Source: Rubrivirga sp046845755 (GTDB lineage: Bacteria > Bacteroidota > Rhodothermia > Rhodothermales > Rubricoccaceae). Taken from it: a stretch of DNA of 64,000 nucleotides. The stretch covers positions 2,976,001 to 3,040,000 of the forward strand of contig NZ_CP177357.1 in NCBI RefSeq assembly GCF_046845755.1. The letters run 5' to 3'. The notes beneath the pieces were generated by a model that had not been told where the DNA came from, did no database searches, and was given only the letters and a program-made list of their open reading frames with translations. Positions within the stretch are counted from its first letter, which is position 1, and every line of letters starts with the position of its first letter. Position numbers and translations under genes: made by a program. Positions 51,308 to 58,816 of the stretch are shown one piece after another.

Positions 51308-52507
51308 ATGCGTCTGTTCGCCATCACCCTCGCCGTCCTCGCCCTGGGCGCCTGCCAACTCGACGGCGCCGAGCCCACCCCGGCCGCGCCCGCCGCCGCC
51401 ACCGACGTCCCCATCGAGCGCGTCTCGACGCTGGGCACGCCGTCGGGCCCGAGCGACGCCGAGGCCGACGCCGCCCGCTACAGCGGGCGCGGCCGCCAGC
51501 TCGCGGGGATCGACACGACGGGCCAGGCCGAGGCCGCGCGCAACAACCCCGAGACGCTGGCGACGATCGACTCGACGCGCGACTGGGGCTCGCGCCTGCA
51601 CCTCCCGCTCGGCGGGAACGTGGCCGGGCCGAGCGTGGCCAAGCTCCAGGTGCTCCTCGACCGCGCCGGCTTCTCGCCGGGCCAGATCGACGGGCGCTGG
51701 GGCGACAACACCGAGCTCGCGCTGACGTGGCTCCAGAAGGCCGAGTCGCTCCCGGCGACCGGCATCGCCGACCGGGCGACCGTCCGCGCGCTTGCGCGGC
51801 GCGGCGACGCGCCGGACTCGCTCGTCACGACCGTGGCGCTGACGGCCGACGACGTGGCCGGGCCGTTCGAGCCGCTGCCCGCCGACGTCTACGAAAAGGC
51901 CAAGCTCGACCGGCTCGGCTACGAGTCGCTGGCCGAGAAGCTGGGCGAGACGTTCCACGCGGCGCCGTCCTTCCTGTCGCAGCTCAACCCGGGCGTGACG
52001 CTCGACAGCCTGACGGCGGGCGACTCGCTGCGCGTCCCGAATGTGCGCCGCGAGGCCCGGCCGATGGGGGACGTGTCGCGGCTCGTGATCTCGGGCGAGG
52101 CCGGCTACCTCCACGCGCTCGCGGCCGACGGGACGGTCCTGTTCCACGCGCCCGTCACGGTCGGCGCCAGCTACGACCCGTCGCCGGAGGGCGAGTTCTC
52201 GGTCCGCGCCGTGGCCATGGACCCGTCGTGGCACTACCAGCCGTCGATCCTGGAGGGCGTGCCGGACGACGACCCGGAGGCGACGCTGCCGCCCGGCCCC
52301 AACAACGCGGTCGGCGTGGTCTGGATCGCCCTCTCGAAAGAGCACTACGGCATCCACGGCACATCCGCGCCGGGCACCATCGGCTACGCCTCGTCGGCCG
52401 GCTGCGTGCGGCTGACCAACTGGGATGCGCGGGCGCTCGCTCAGGCCGTCGGCGCCGGGACGCCTGTTCGCTTCCGCGACGTGGCCGGGCGCGGGTCTAA
52501 CGAATAG
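51308..52507 (+). CDS. L,D-transpeptidase lipoprotein with peptidoglycan-binding domain
   Basis: A 399-residue lipoprotein (MRLFAITLAVLALGACQL, lipobox LGAC). A PG-binding domain is at about 100-155 (VAKLQVLLDRAGFSPGQIDG, LALTWLQKAESLPATGIAD). A LysM-like stretch follows (PSFLSQLNPGVTLDSLTAGD). The YkuD catalytic domain ends it, with HYGIHGT and, 17 residues on, SSAGCVRL (nucleophile Cys). Most relatives have S-H-G-C, so Ala replaces a conserved His. It forms 3-3 crosslinks or anchors proteins to the wall. It is convergent with an M23 peptidase gene, another wall enzyme. Confidence 0.9.
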   Translation: MRLFAITLAVLALGACQLDGAEPTPAAPAAATDVPIERVSTLGTPSGPSDAEADAARYSGRGRQLAGIDTTGQAEAARNNPETLATIDSTRDWGSRLHLPLGGNVAGPSVAKLQVLLDRAGFSPGQIDGRWGDNTELALTWLQKAESLPATGIADRATVRALARRGDAPDSLVTTVALTADDVAGPFEPLPADVYEKAKLDRLGYESLAEKLGETFHAAPSFLSQLNPGVTLDSLTAGDSLRVPNVRREARPMGDVSRLVISGEAGYLHALAADGTVLFHAPVTVGASYDPSPEGEFSVRAVAMDPSWHYQPSILEGVPDDDPEATLPPGPNNAVGVVWIALSKEHYGIHGTSAPGTIGYASSAGCVRLTNWDARALAQAVGAGTPVRFRDVAGRGSNE

Positions 52508-52584
52508 AGGAATCGAAGAGAGGGACGGTAAACGCGGAGCGACACCCGCCCCCCCGTCCTCCTTTCCTCTACTCGTCCCCTCCT

Positions 52585-53259
52585 CTACTCTTTCCCCGCC
52601 GCGAGCCGGCTGTACGGGTTGATCGGCTCGCCGTCCCAGAACGCCTCGGCGGACGGCGCGCGCCAGATCGCGAAATGGAGGTGCGTGTTGCCCGGCGCGG
52701 CGTTTCCGCTGTCGCCGACCGTCCCGATGCGCTGGCCCCGGGCCACACGGTCGCCGTCGGCGAGCCCGGGCGCGTAGGCGTCGAGGTGGGCGTAGTAGTG
52801 TACCGTCGCGGGCGGGCCCTCGCGGACGACCACGTAGACGGTCAGGCCGCCCTTCTCGCTCTCGAACAGCCGGGCGATCGTCCCCGCGCGCGCGGCCACG
52901 ACGGGCGTCCCTCGCGGGGCCAGGATGTCGATGGCGTGGTGCGTCCGCCCCTCGCTCCGCGCGGCCGTAAAGGTGTCGACCAAGTCGGCCGGGTCGATGC
53001 CGGCGACGGGGACCGCGAGCCCGGCGGGCGAGAGGGCGACGGGGCCGCCGATGTCCTCGGGGTCGGGCGTGGCGGCGGTGCGCGGCGTCACGCGGACGGT
53101 GTCGCCGGCGGCCACGGGCGGAGCATCGGCCACGTCGCGGCCGTCGGCGCAGTCGCAGGCGGGGCCGGCGGCGAGGGTGTCGGCGGGCGCGGGGTTGGGC
53201 GCGGCGCGGTCGAGGCGGCAGCCGCCGAGGAGGACGAGCAGGAGGACGGCGAGGCGCAT
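52585..53259 (-). CDS. M23 family peptidase lipoprotein
   Basis: A 224-residue lipoprotein (MRLAVLLLVLLGGCRLD, lipobox LGGC). The LytM/M23 fold is clear: HHAIDILAPRGTPVVAA (first His and Asp ligands), GLTVYVVVREG, HYYAHLDAYAPGLADGD and NTHLHFAIWRAP (final His-x-His). It cleaves or remodels peptidoglycan crosslinks, or regulates amidases if inactive; ligands appear complete. Convergent with the L,D-transpeptidase gene. Downstream gap of 77 bases is C/T-rich and shows no clear terminator. Confidence 0.9.
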   Translation of the reverse strand: MRLAVLLLVLLGGCRLDRAAPNPAPADTLAAGPACDCADGRDVADAPPVAAGDTVRVTPRTAATPDPEDIGGPVALSPAGLAVPVAGIDPADLVDTFTAARSEGRTHHAIDILAPRGTPVVAARAGTIARLFESEKGGLTVYVVVREGPPATVHYYAHLDAYAPGLADGDRVARGQRIGTVGDSGNAAPGNTHLHFAIWRAPSAEAFWDGEPINPYSRLAAGKE

Positions 53260-53328
53260 GGCCCGAGTCTACGCCGACTGCCGTGTGAGAGCGGCTCGCA
53301 GCGGTGCCACTGCCCTTTGAAGGGACCC

Positions 53329-53403
53329 GCAAGCCCCACCTACAGCGTGCCCGCGCCCCTCTCCCTGTCCCGAGGGCGAGGGGACGCTGTAGGTGGGGCT
53401 TGC
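53329..53403. repeat. 20-bp perfect inverted repeat around a family A-like core
   Basis: Left arm GCAAGCCCCACCTACAGCGT (53329-53348) and its exact reverse complement at 53384-53403. The centre has CCCCTCTCCC and GAGGGCGAGGGG. This is the longest perfect inverted repeat I noticed in the window. Confidence 0.85.
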
Positions 53404-53420
53404 GCCAGCTTCCCCGCCCC

Positions 53421-53571
53421 GTCATCCTGAGCGCAGGGCGTAGCCCGGAGTCGAACGCGGAGCGTCGGCGGAGCCGAGGATCTCTAGCGACCGACACACT
53501 CCAGCCAGCGCTCCCGGCGCCAGCTTGCGACGCGCTCGCACCAGAGATCCTTCGACTGCGCTCAGGATGAC
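53421..53571. repeat. Family C inverted-repeat element (long copy)
   Basis: Starts GTCATCCTGAGCGCAG and ends CTGCGCTCAGGATGAC, a near-perfect terminal inversion of about 16 bases; subterminal GAGGATCTCT and AGAGATCCTTC are also inverted. It represents the uninterrupted form of the element at 57590-57983. Confidence 0.8.
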
Positions 53572-53673
53572 GGAGGTTGGGGCTTACGCCGGACCTGCTT
53601 GCGCCAGCGGGTGGGCTCGCGATCGGGACGGGCCTCGCCCCTACCGCCGCAGATCGGGCTCGCGCCCGCCCGG

Positions 53674-54546
53674 CTACCGCTCGCGGGGCTGGACGGGGCG
53701 GACCAGGCCCTCCTGCGCCACGCTCGCGACGAGCTGGCCGTTCGCGTCGGTGACGGCGCCCCGGGCAAAGGCGCGGGCGCCGGCCGTCACGGGCGCGTCC
53801 ATGGCGTAGAGCAGCCAGTCGTCGACGCGGATGGGGCGGTGGAACCACAGGGCGTGGTCGAGCGAGGCGGCCTGGATGGTCCCGTCGAAGACGGAGCGGC
53901 CGTGCGGGAGCAGGGCCGTCGCCAGCAGGCCCCAGTCGCTGGCATACGCCAGGATCGCCTGGTGGACGAGCGGGTCGTCGGGGAGCGCGCTGGCGGCGCG
54001 GAGCCAGGTCGCCGACGTCGCGTCGCGGGGCGTCGGGCGGAGCGGGTCGGCGGGGTCGACGGGCCGGAAGTCGATGGGCCGGTCGCGCGTCAAGACCGTG
54101 CGGAGCGGCTCGGGCAGGCGTTCGGCGATGCCCCGCGCAAGGTCGCGCTCCGACGTGAGCGTGTCGGGCGCGGGCGCGTCGAGCGCGGGCTCAGCCTGGT
54201 GCTCCAGGCCGGGCTCGTCGCGGTGGAACGAGAACGAGGCGTTGAAGATGGGCCGCCCGTACTGGATCGCCGTCACGCGGCGCGTGGCAAACGAGCCCCC
54301 GTCGCGCAACGTCTCGACCTCGTAGACGATGGGCGCCTCGACGTCGCCGGGCAGGATGAAGTAGGCGTGGAGCGAGTGGCAGCGCCGGTCGGCCTCGACC
54401 GTGCGGCCGGCGGCGACGAGCGCCTGGGCCAGCACCTGGCCGCCGAACACGCGGGGCCCCGCGAGCGGGCGGTTCTGGCCGCGGAAGATGTGGACCTCGA
54501 TGGGCTCGAGGTCGAGGGTGGCGAGAAGGTCGTCGAGGGCGGTCAT
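53674..54546 (-). CDS. tesB: Acyl-CoA thioesterase II
   Basis: A 290-residue double-hotdog thioesterase that hydrolyses medium- and long-chain acyl-CoAs. The two hotdog halves can be followed: FRGQNRPLAGPRVFGGQVLA and SLHAYFILPGDVEAPIVYEV in the first, DHALWFHRPIRVDDWLLYA with the catalytic Asp/His region, and ARGAVTDANGQLVASVAQEG in the second. Length fits E. coli TesB. Divergent from the small lipoprotein gene at 54680. Confidence 0.94.
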   Translation of the reverse strand: MTALDDLLATLDLEPIEVHIFRGQNRPLAGPRVFGGQVLAQALVAAGRTVEADRRCHSLHAYFILPGDVEAPIVYEVETLRDGGSFATRRVTAIQYGRPIFNASFSFHRDEPGLEHQAEPALDAPAPDTLTSERDLARGIAERLPEPLRTVLTRDRPIDFRPVDPADPLRPTPRDATSATWLRAASALPDDPLVHQAILAYASDWGLLATALLPHGRSVFDGTIQAASLDHALWFHRPIRVDDWLLYAMDAPVTAGARAFARGAVTDANGQLVASVAQEGLVRPVQPRER

Positions 54547-54679
54547 GGCGGGGCGGCGGGGGCGGGGTACACCCGCAGACGGCGGGGCGGGTCTCCGGCG
54601 CCGTCGCTTTTCACCCGGCCCTCGACTTGCCCCGGCGGCGCGGCGCGGCTTTCTTGCCCCACCTCACGTCCCGCCACCC

Positions 54680-54904
54680 ATGCGCGCCCTCCTCCTCTCC
54701 GCCGCCCTCGCCCTGTTCGCCGTCGGCTGCGCCAGCGAGCCCGCCGAGCCCGCCGCCCCGCTCGGCGAGGCCGAGGTGGTGACGGAGCCCGCCGAGGACC
54801 TCACCGACGACGACCTGCTCCTCGACGACGCCGAGGTGCCGGCGGACGACCTGGTAATCGACGACTCGACGCTCGTCGAGGGCGACATGGGCGACGAGTT
54901 GTAA
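54680..54904 (+). CDS. Small acidic lipoprotein
   Basis: A 74-residue protein starting MRALLLSAALALFAVGCASE (lipobox AVGC). The mature part is almost only Asp, Glu, Ala, Val, Leu and Pro (EDLTDDDLLLDDAEVPADDL). It could bind cations or act as a surface charge spacer. It has no recognisable family. It ends 19 bases before the DUF559 cassette. Confidence 0.65.
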   Translation: MRALLLSAALALFAVGCASEPAEPAAPLGEAEVVTEPAEDLTDDDLLLDDAEVPADDLVIDDSTLVEGDMGDEL

Positions 54905-54922
54905 GGGCTGGCGGAGACAATC

Positions 54923-54967
54923 CCTACGGCGTCCCCTCTCCCCGCGGGAGAGGGACAGGGTGAGGGG
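54923..54967 (+). repeat. Left 45-bp terminal inverted repeat of the DUF559 cassette (family A)
   Basis: Begins CCTACGGCGTCCCCTCTCCC and ends GACAGGGTGAGGGG. Its reverse complement recurs at 55353-55397 with about three mismatches, all in the hairpin loop area. Confidence 0.9.
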
Positions 54968-54985
54968 CCGATAGGCAGAGGGTCG

Positions 54986-55396
54986 ATGGATGCGCCCTAC
55001 CTTCGTGGTATGCGATTGGCTGGCAAGGACTTCCGCAGAGCTCTCCGCCGCTCCTCGACGGCTGCGGAGCGGAGGCTCTGGAGCGTGCTCCGGGGTCGGC
55101 GACTCGACGGCCTCAAGTTCCGGCGCCAGCACCCGGTAGGCCCCTACGTTCTCGACTTCTACTGCCGGGGGGCAGGCCTCGCCGTCGAACTAGACGGCTC
55201 GATTCACGACGGCCCCGGCCGGGCGGTGTACGATGATGCACGGACTGTGAGCCTGAATGCGAAAGGAATCCGCGTTGTTCGATTTTCCAACGAGCAGGTT
55301 CGAGACCAGCTCGACATTGTTGCAGCAGCGATTCAGGCGGAGGCGGCCCGTCCCCCTCACCCTGTCCCTCTCCCCGTGGGAGAGGGGACGCCGTAG
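54986..55396 (+). CDS. DUF559 (Vsr-like) endonuclease-domain protein
   Basis: A 136-residue PD-(D/E)xK-type nuclease-like protein. The active-site pattern is complete: FRRQHPVGPYVLDFYC (Asp), GLAVELDGSIHDG (E-x-D-G...H), YDDARTVSLNAKGIRVVRF and a final helix. This DUF559 family is related to very-short-patch repair endonucleases but its role is unknown. The last 15 residues (PPHPVPLPVGEGTP) and the stop codon are encoded by the right-hand family A repeat. ATG 54986 lies 19 bases inside the left repeat; an alternative ATG is at 55010. Codon use is looser than in neighbouring genes, suggesting transfer. Confidence 0.85.
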   Translation: MDAPYLRGMRLAGKDFRRALRRSSTAAERRLWSVLRGRRLDGLKFRRQHPVGPYVLDFYCRGAGLAVELDGSIHDGPGRAVYDDARTVSLNAKGIRVVRFSNEQVRDQLDIVAAAIQAEAARPPHPVPLPVGEGTP

Positions 55397-55397
55397 G
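55353..55397 (-). repeat. Right 45-bp terminal inverted repeat of the DUF559 cassette (family A)
   Basis: CCCCTCACCCTGTCCCTCTC, loop, then GAGAGGGGACGCCGTAGG. It provides the C-terminal codons and the TAG of the DUF559 gene. Confidence 0.9.
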
Positions 55398-55423
55398 CCA
55401 CCTCGGCGGCGACGTGGGCGGAC

Positions 55424-57424
55424 TTAGCGCGCGCCCGTCGGGCCGGGTCGGGCCGAGGGGTCGGCGCCGGGGCGGGGATAGTCCGGCTCGGACCGGGCTT
55501 GCGCCGGCGCCTGGGGGCGCACGTCGCTCCGGCGCTGGCGGCCCTTCTCGTCGAGCGCCCGGTCGATGTTGTAGGCCGCCGAGATCAGGCCGAGGTGGCT
55601 GAAGGCCTGGGGAAAGTTGCCCAGGTGCTCGCCTGAGAGCCCGGTCATCTCGGAGAACAGGCCGAGGTGGTTCGAGTAGCCCAGCATCTTCTCGAACATG
55701 ACGCGCGCCTTGTCGAGGTAGGCCGGCTCGATGCGGCCGGCGCGCGCGAGCGCCTCGACGAGCCAGAACGAGCACAGGTTGAACGCCCCCTCCTCGCCGC
55801 CGACGCCGTCGTCGACCTCGAGCGTGTTGTAGCGCCAGACCAGGCAGTCGCTCGTCAGGCCGCCCTCCTCGGGCGCCTTGAGCGTCTCCTCCAGCGTCGC
55901 GATCATGCGCGGGTCGTTGGGCCCGGTAAAGAAGACGAGCGGCATCAGCAGGTTGCTCGCGTCGAGCGCGTCGCCGTCGAAGGTCTGGACAAACGCGCCG
56001 CGCTCTTCATTCCAACCCCTTTCCATGATCGTCGTGTAGATCAGGTCGCGGGTTTTAACCCAGCGGTCGCGGGGGGCCGGGAGCGAGCGCTTGTCGGCGA
56101 GCCGCAGGCCGCGGTCGAGGGCCACCCAGCACATCAGCTTCGAGTACACGAAGTGCTCGCGCTCACCGCGGACCTCCCAGATCCCCTCGTCGGGGCGGTC
56201 CCAGTTGGCGCACACCCAGTCGACGTACTTGACGATGTCCTGCCAGAACTCGTAGGCCAGCGGCGTGCCGTACTTGTCGTAGAGGTAGACGGCGTCGAGC
56301 AGCTCGCCGTAGATGTCGAGCTGGAGCTGGCCCGCGGCCCCGTTCCCGACGCGGACCGGCTTGGAGCCGCGGTAGCCCTCGAGGTGGTCGAGCTCGAACT
56401 CGTCGAGCGTGCGCCGGCCGTCGACGCCGTAGACGATCTGGAGCGGGCCGTTCGGGTCGTCCTCGATCCCGCTCTCGCACCGGTCGCGGAGCCAGCCGAT
56501 AAAGGAGCGGACCTCGGTCGTGAAGCCGATCCGCAAGAGCCCGTAGAGCGTGAACGCGGCGTCGCGGATCCACGAGTAGCGGTAGTCCCAGTTGCGATGG
56601 CCGCCGATGTTCTCGGGCAGGCTCGTCGTCGGCGCGGCGACGATGGCGCCCGTCGGCTCGAAGGTGAGCAGCTTGAGCAGGAGCGCGCTCCGGCGGACGG
56701 TCTCGCGCCAGCGCCCGGTGTACGTGCAGCCCTCCAGCCAGTCGCGCCAGTAGTCGGTCGTCCGCCGGAAGAGCGCGTACTCGTCGTCGCGCGAGAGCGG
56801 CTCTTCGAGCGCGCCCTCGTCGTCGAGGTAGCGGAGCTCGAGCGTGACGCGGTCGCCGCGCGTCAGCTCGAAGTCGCGGACGAGCGCCGGGCGCTCGGGG
56901 TCGGTGTCGTCGATCTCGAGCGTGCGGACGGTGCTCAGCCCCAAGCGGATGGGGCCGCCGTCGGGGCCGCCCGTCTCGGCCCGAAACACGGCGCCCTCGT
57001 CGGTCATCTCGAGCGTGTGGGTCGCCCGGCCGTAGTCGAACGCCGGGGCCACGCGGACGCTCACCTTGATCGCGCCGCGGAGCACGCGGACGTGCCGGAT
57101 CAGGCGGTGGTAGCCGGCGTCGGGCCCGAGGTGGCCGACGGGCATGTAGTCGACGATCTCGGCGGCCCCGCGCTCGCCCGCGAACCGGGTCACGAGCACG
57201 TTCGAGTCGGGCAGGTAGGTCTGCTTGGTGGCGTACCCCCCGTCGACCTCGATCTCGAACCGGCCGCCCTTGCCGCTGTCCAGGACGCCCGCGAAGACGG
57301 ACGGCGAGTCGAAGTGGGGCAGGCAGAGCCAGTCGACGGACCCGTTCTTGCCGACGAGCGCGGCCGTCCGCATGTTGCCGACCAGGCCGTAGTCGCCGAT
57401 GGGGAGGTAGGGGTCGTCGGACAC
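55424..57424 (-). CDS. Glycoside hydrolase family 15 protein, probable trehalase
   Basis: A 666-residue GH15 enzyme. The N-terminal beta domain starts PYLPIGDYGLVGNMRTAALV and has SVDWLCLPHFDSPSVFAGVL. The (alpha/alpha)6 catalytic barrel has NWDYRYSWIRDAAFTLYGLL, a GVDGRRTLDEFELDHLEGY stretch, GNGAAGQLQLDIYGELLDAV, and SDCLVWRYNTLEVDDGVGGE. GH15 covers glucoamylases and trehalases; the neighbouring otsB and otsA point to trehalose as substrate. No signal peptide, so cytoplasmic. The final 30 residues are Arg/Pro-rich. It could balance trehalose made by the next two genes. Confidence 0.9.
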   Translation of the reverse strand: MSDDPYLPIGDYGLVGNMRTAALVGKNGSVDWLCLPHFDSPSVFAGVLDSGKGGRFEIEVDGGYATKQTYLPDSNVLVTRFAGERGAAEIVDYMPVGHLGPDAGYHRLIRHVRVLRGAIKVSVRVAPAFDYGRATHTLEMTDEGAVFRAETGGPDGGPIRLGLSTVRTLEIDDTDPERPALVRDFELTRGDRVTLELRYLDDEGALEEPLSRDDEYALFRRTTDYWRDWLEGCTYTGRWRETVRRSALLLKLLTFEPTGAIVAAPTTSLPENIGGHRNWDYRYSWIRDAAFTLYGLLRIGFTTEVRSFIGWLRDRCESGIEDDPNGPLQIVYGVDGRRTLDEFELDHLEGYRGSKPVRVGNGAAGQLQLDIYGELLDAVYLYDKYGTPLAYEFWQDIVKYVDWVCANWDRPDEGIWEVRGEREHFVYSKLMCWVALDRGLRLADKRSLPAPRDRWVKTRDLIYTTIMERGWNEERGAFVQTFDGDALDASNLLMPLVFFTGPNDPRMIATLEETLKAPEEGGLTSDCLVWRYNTLEVDDGVGGEEGAFNLCSFWLVEALARAGRIEPAYLDKARVMFEKMLGYSNHLGLFSEMTGLSGEHLGNFPQAFSHLGLISAAYNIDRALDEKGRQRRSDVRPQAPAQARSEPDYPRPGADPSARPGPTGAR

Positions 57425-57670
57425 GGGCGCGGGGGTGGGGCCGGGAAGCTACGGGAGGCGCGGAGGCAGGAGCGTAGGGGCGCAAGCGGCTGGCGGGCCA
57501 GCATGCCCTCTGCTCTGGGCTATCCACAGGTTGTCCACCCTGTGGACGGTCTCGTCCAAAGTGTATCAGAGGCTCCCACCCATCACCTCGTCATCCTGAG
57601 CGCCAGCGGAGGATCTCGACGTCCTCGGTCCAGTCCGTCGGGACCGGATGTCAGGCTGCGGGGGCTCGCG

Positions 57671-57912
57671 TTGGCTGCGCCTTCCCTTCGGGTGGAGATC
57701 CTTGGCTGCGCCGACGCGTCGCGTTCGCACGCTCAGAAACTGTTTGGGCAAGCCGGTCCCCTGCAAATGAGTCATCCCCGCTCAGGCGGGCCCCCGCAAG
57801 GGAAGGCGCCAGCCAATCCATCCGGCGGTGCTCGGATGGCACCTCCGCGGCCCATCGCCCCTCACCTTGGCTGCGCCGACCTGTCGGTTGGCTGGCGCCG
57901 GCCTTCGGCTGT
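57671..57912. repeat. Three TTGGCTGCGCC mini-insertions
   Basis: TTGGCTGCGCC occurs at 57671-57681, 57702-57712 and 57867-57877. Each is followed by about 10-12 bases with local symmetry (for example GACGCGTCGCG) before host-repeat sequence resumes. Two interrupt the family C element and one interrupts the family A palindrome inside the MITE. Confidence 0.6.
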
Positions 57913-57972
57913 CCCTCTCCCGGTGGGAGAGGGGACGCCTTTGGAGGGCTCGCCCCATTCCCCAAGCAGTCT
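57737..57972. mobile_element. MITE-like element, copy 2, with CTCAG target duplication
   Basis: A 236-bp body flanked by CTCAG at 57732-57736 and 57973-57977. Ends AAACTGTTTGGGCAAGCC and, reversed, AGACTGCTTGGGGAATGGG are imperfect inverted repeats. Inside, in the same order as the 24531 copy, are AATGAGTCATCCCCG, a degenerate ATCCGGCGG piece, and a reverse family A palindrome. Family A is split here between CCCCTCACC and TGTCCCTCTCCC by an extra 42 or so bases containing GGCTGGCGCC. Confidence 0.75.
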
Positions 57973-58041
57973 CTCAGGATGACAGGTGTGGGAGGGGACA
58001 GCCATGCTGAGACCGATGTCCCCCTCGGTCTGTACCACACG

Positions 58042-58743
58042 CTAGGCGAGAAACTGCCGGAGGTAGTCGACGACGGCGTCGACGTCGGGGAGGCGGTGGC
58101 CGGCGGCCGTGTCGCCGTCGCCGACCTTGACGGTCACCGAGGGCTGGCGGAGCGCCTGGAGCGCGGCGAAGGCGTCCTCGTCGGTCACGTCGTCGCCGAG
58201 GTAGACCGGCGTGCGGTCGGGGTGCTCGGCGGCGATCCGGGCGACGGAGACGCCCTTCGAGACGCCTTCGGCGCGGAGCTCGACGACGGCCTTGCCCCAG
58301 ATCGGCACGAGCCCGTCGGGGACCGCTTGCGCCCAGTCCTCCAGCGCCTCCAGCGCCGCGGCCTCGTCGGGCGCGCCCCGGTAGTGGACCGCGAACGCCA
58401 CGCCCTTGTCCTCGACGCGGACACCGGGGAGGTCGGGCACGGCCAGCCGGAGGTGCCGGAGCGCCTGGGGGTGTGTCTCGAGGGCCTGGTGGTCGACGGT
58501 CCCGTCGCTCCACCCCTCCTCGGCGCCGTGGAGCCCGACCGCGCGGTGCCGCCCCCCGAGCAGGCCCGCCAGCGCCGCGAGGTCGCGCCCGGTCACGATC
58601 ACGAGCGGGTGCGTCTCGGCGAGCGCCGTCAGCAGGTCGGGCACGGCCGGGTGCGGGCCGGCCGCCGCCGGGTCGTCCACGATCGGCGCGAGCGTGCCGT
58701 CGTAGTCGAGAAAGAGGAGCGGGCGGGCGGGGACGGGGATCAC
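58042..58743 (-). CDS. otsB: Trehalose-6-phosphate phosphatase
   Basis: A 233-residue HAD-superfamily phosphatase that removes phosphate from trehalose-6-phosphate. The HAD motifs are present: FLDYDGTLAPIVDDP (nucleophile Asp), VIVTGRDLAALAGLL, KAVVELRAEGVSKGVSVARI, and VYLGDDVTDEDAFAAL (metal Asps). Length is standard. It lies 73 bases downstream of otsA on the same strand, forming an otsA-otsB operon with the GH15 gene further downstream beyond the repeats. Confidence 0.95.
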   Translation of the reverse strand: MIPVPARPLLFLDYDGTLAPIVDDPAAAGPHPAVPDLLTALAETHPLVIVTGRDLAALAGLLGGRHRAVGLHGAEEGWSDGTVDHQALETHPQALRHLRLAVPDLPGVRVEDKGVAFAVHYRGAPDEAAALEALEDWAQAVPDGLVPIWGKAVVELRAEGVSKGVSVARIAAEHPDRTPVYLGDDVTDEDAFAALQALRQPSVTVKVGDGDTAAGHRLPDVDAVVDYLRQFLA

Positions 58744-58816
58744 GAGAGGGCGGGGAATGGGGGCACGAAGCCGGATCGGGCGGAGGGCGGGCGACGAGGG
58801 CCGGGGGCCCTCCTGC

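Larger units (their letters stand above)
53260..53673. other. 414-bp repeat-filled intergenic region
   Basis: No gene seen. It contains a 75-bp hairpin with a family A-like core (53329-53403), a 151-bp family C element (53421-53571), and small GCTTGCGCCAGC pieces around 53400, 53515 and 53590. Confidence 0.75.
54923..55397 (+). mobile_element. DUF559 nuclease cassette bounded by family A inverted repeats
   Basis: A 475-bp unit made of a DUF559 nuclease gene and two 45-bp inverted family A repeats placed exactly at its ends. The coding part is less GC-biased than neighbours (for example ATTCCGATTTTCCAACG-like stretches around 55265-55330). No clear target duplication is seen at the outer edges. 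The arrangement recalls RAYT transposase genes flanked by inverted REP elements. Confidence 0.65.
57590..57983. repeat. Family C element interrupted by a MITE-like insertion
   Basis: Left end GTCATCCTGAGCGCCAG at 57590; right end CTCAGGATGAC at 57973-57983. The piece before the insertion ends CGCTCAG-type sequence at 57732-57736. Removing 57737-57977 and one CTCAG restores the uninterrupted GCTCAGGATGAC form seen at 17796 and 53560. Confidence 0.8.
57425..58041. other. 617-bp intergenic region with nested repeats
   Basis: No gene seen. From 57425 to 57589 it is plain, with GGTTGTCCACCCTGTGGAC near 57530-57547. From 57590 to 57983 it is a family C element split by a MITE-like element. The last 58 bases precede the otsB stop codon. 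Confidence 0.75.

Noticed and set aside
57520..57549. DnaA-box cluster or replication origin (TATCCACA, TGTCCACC, TGTGGACGG)
   Set aside because: Only one near-match to TTATCCACA, no AT-rich unwinding region, and no replication initiation gene adjacent. The symmetric GTCCAC/GTGGAC may be an operator, but there is no support.
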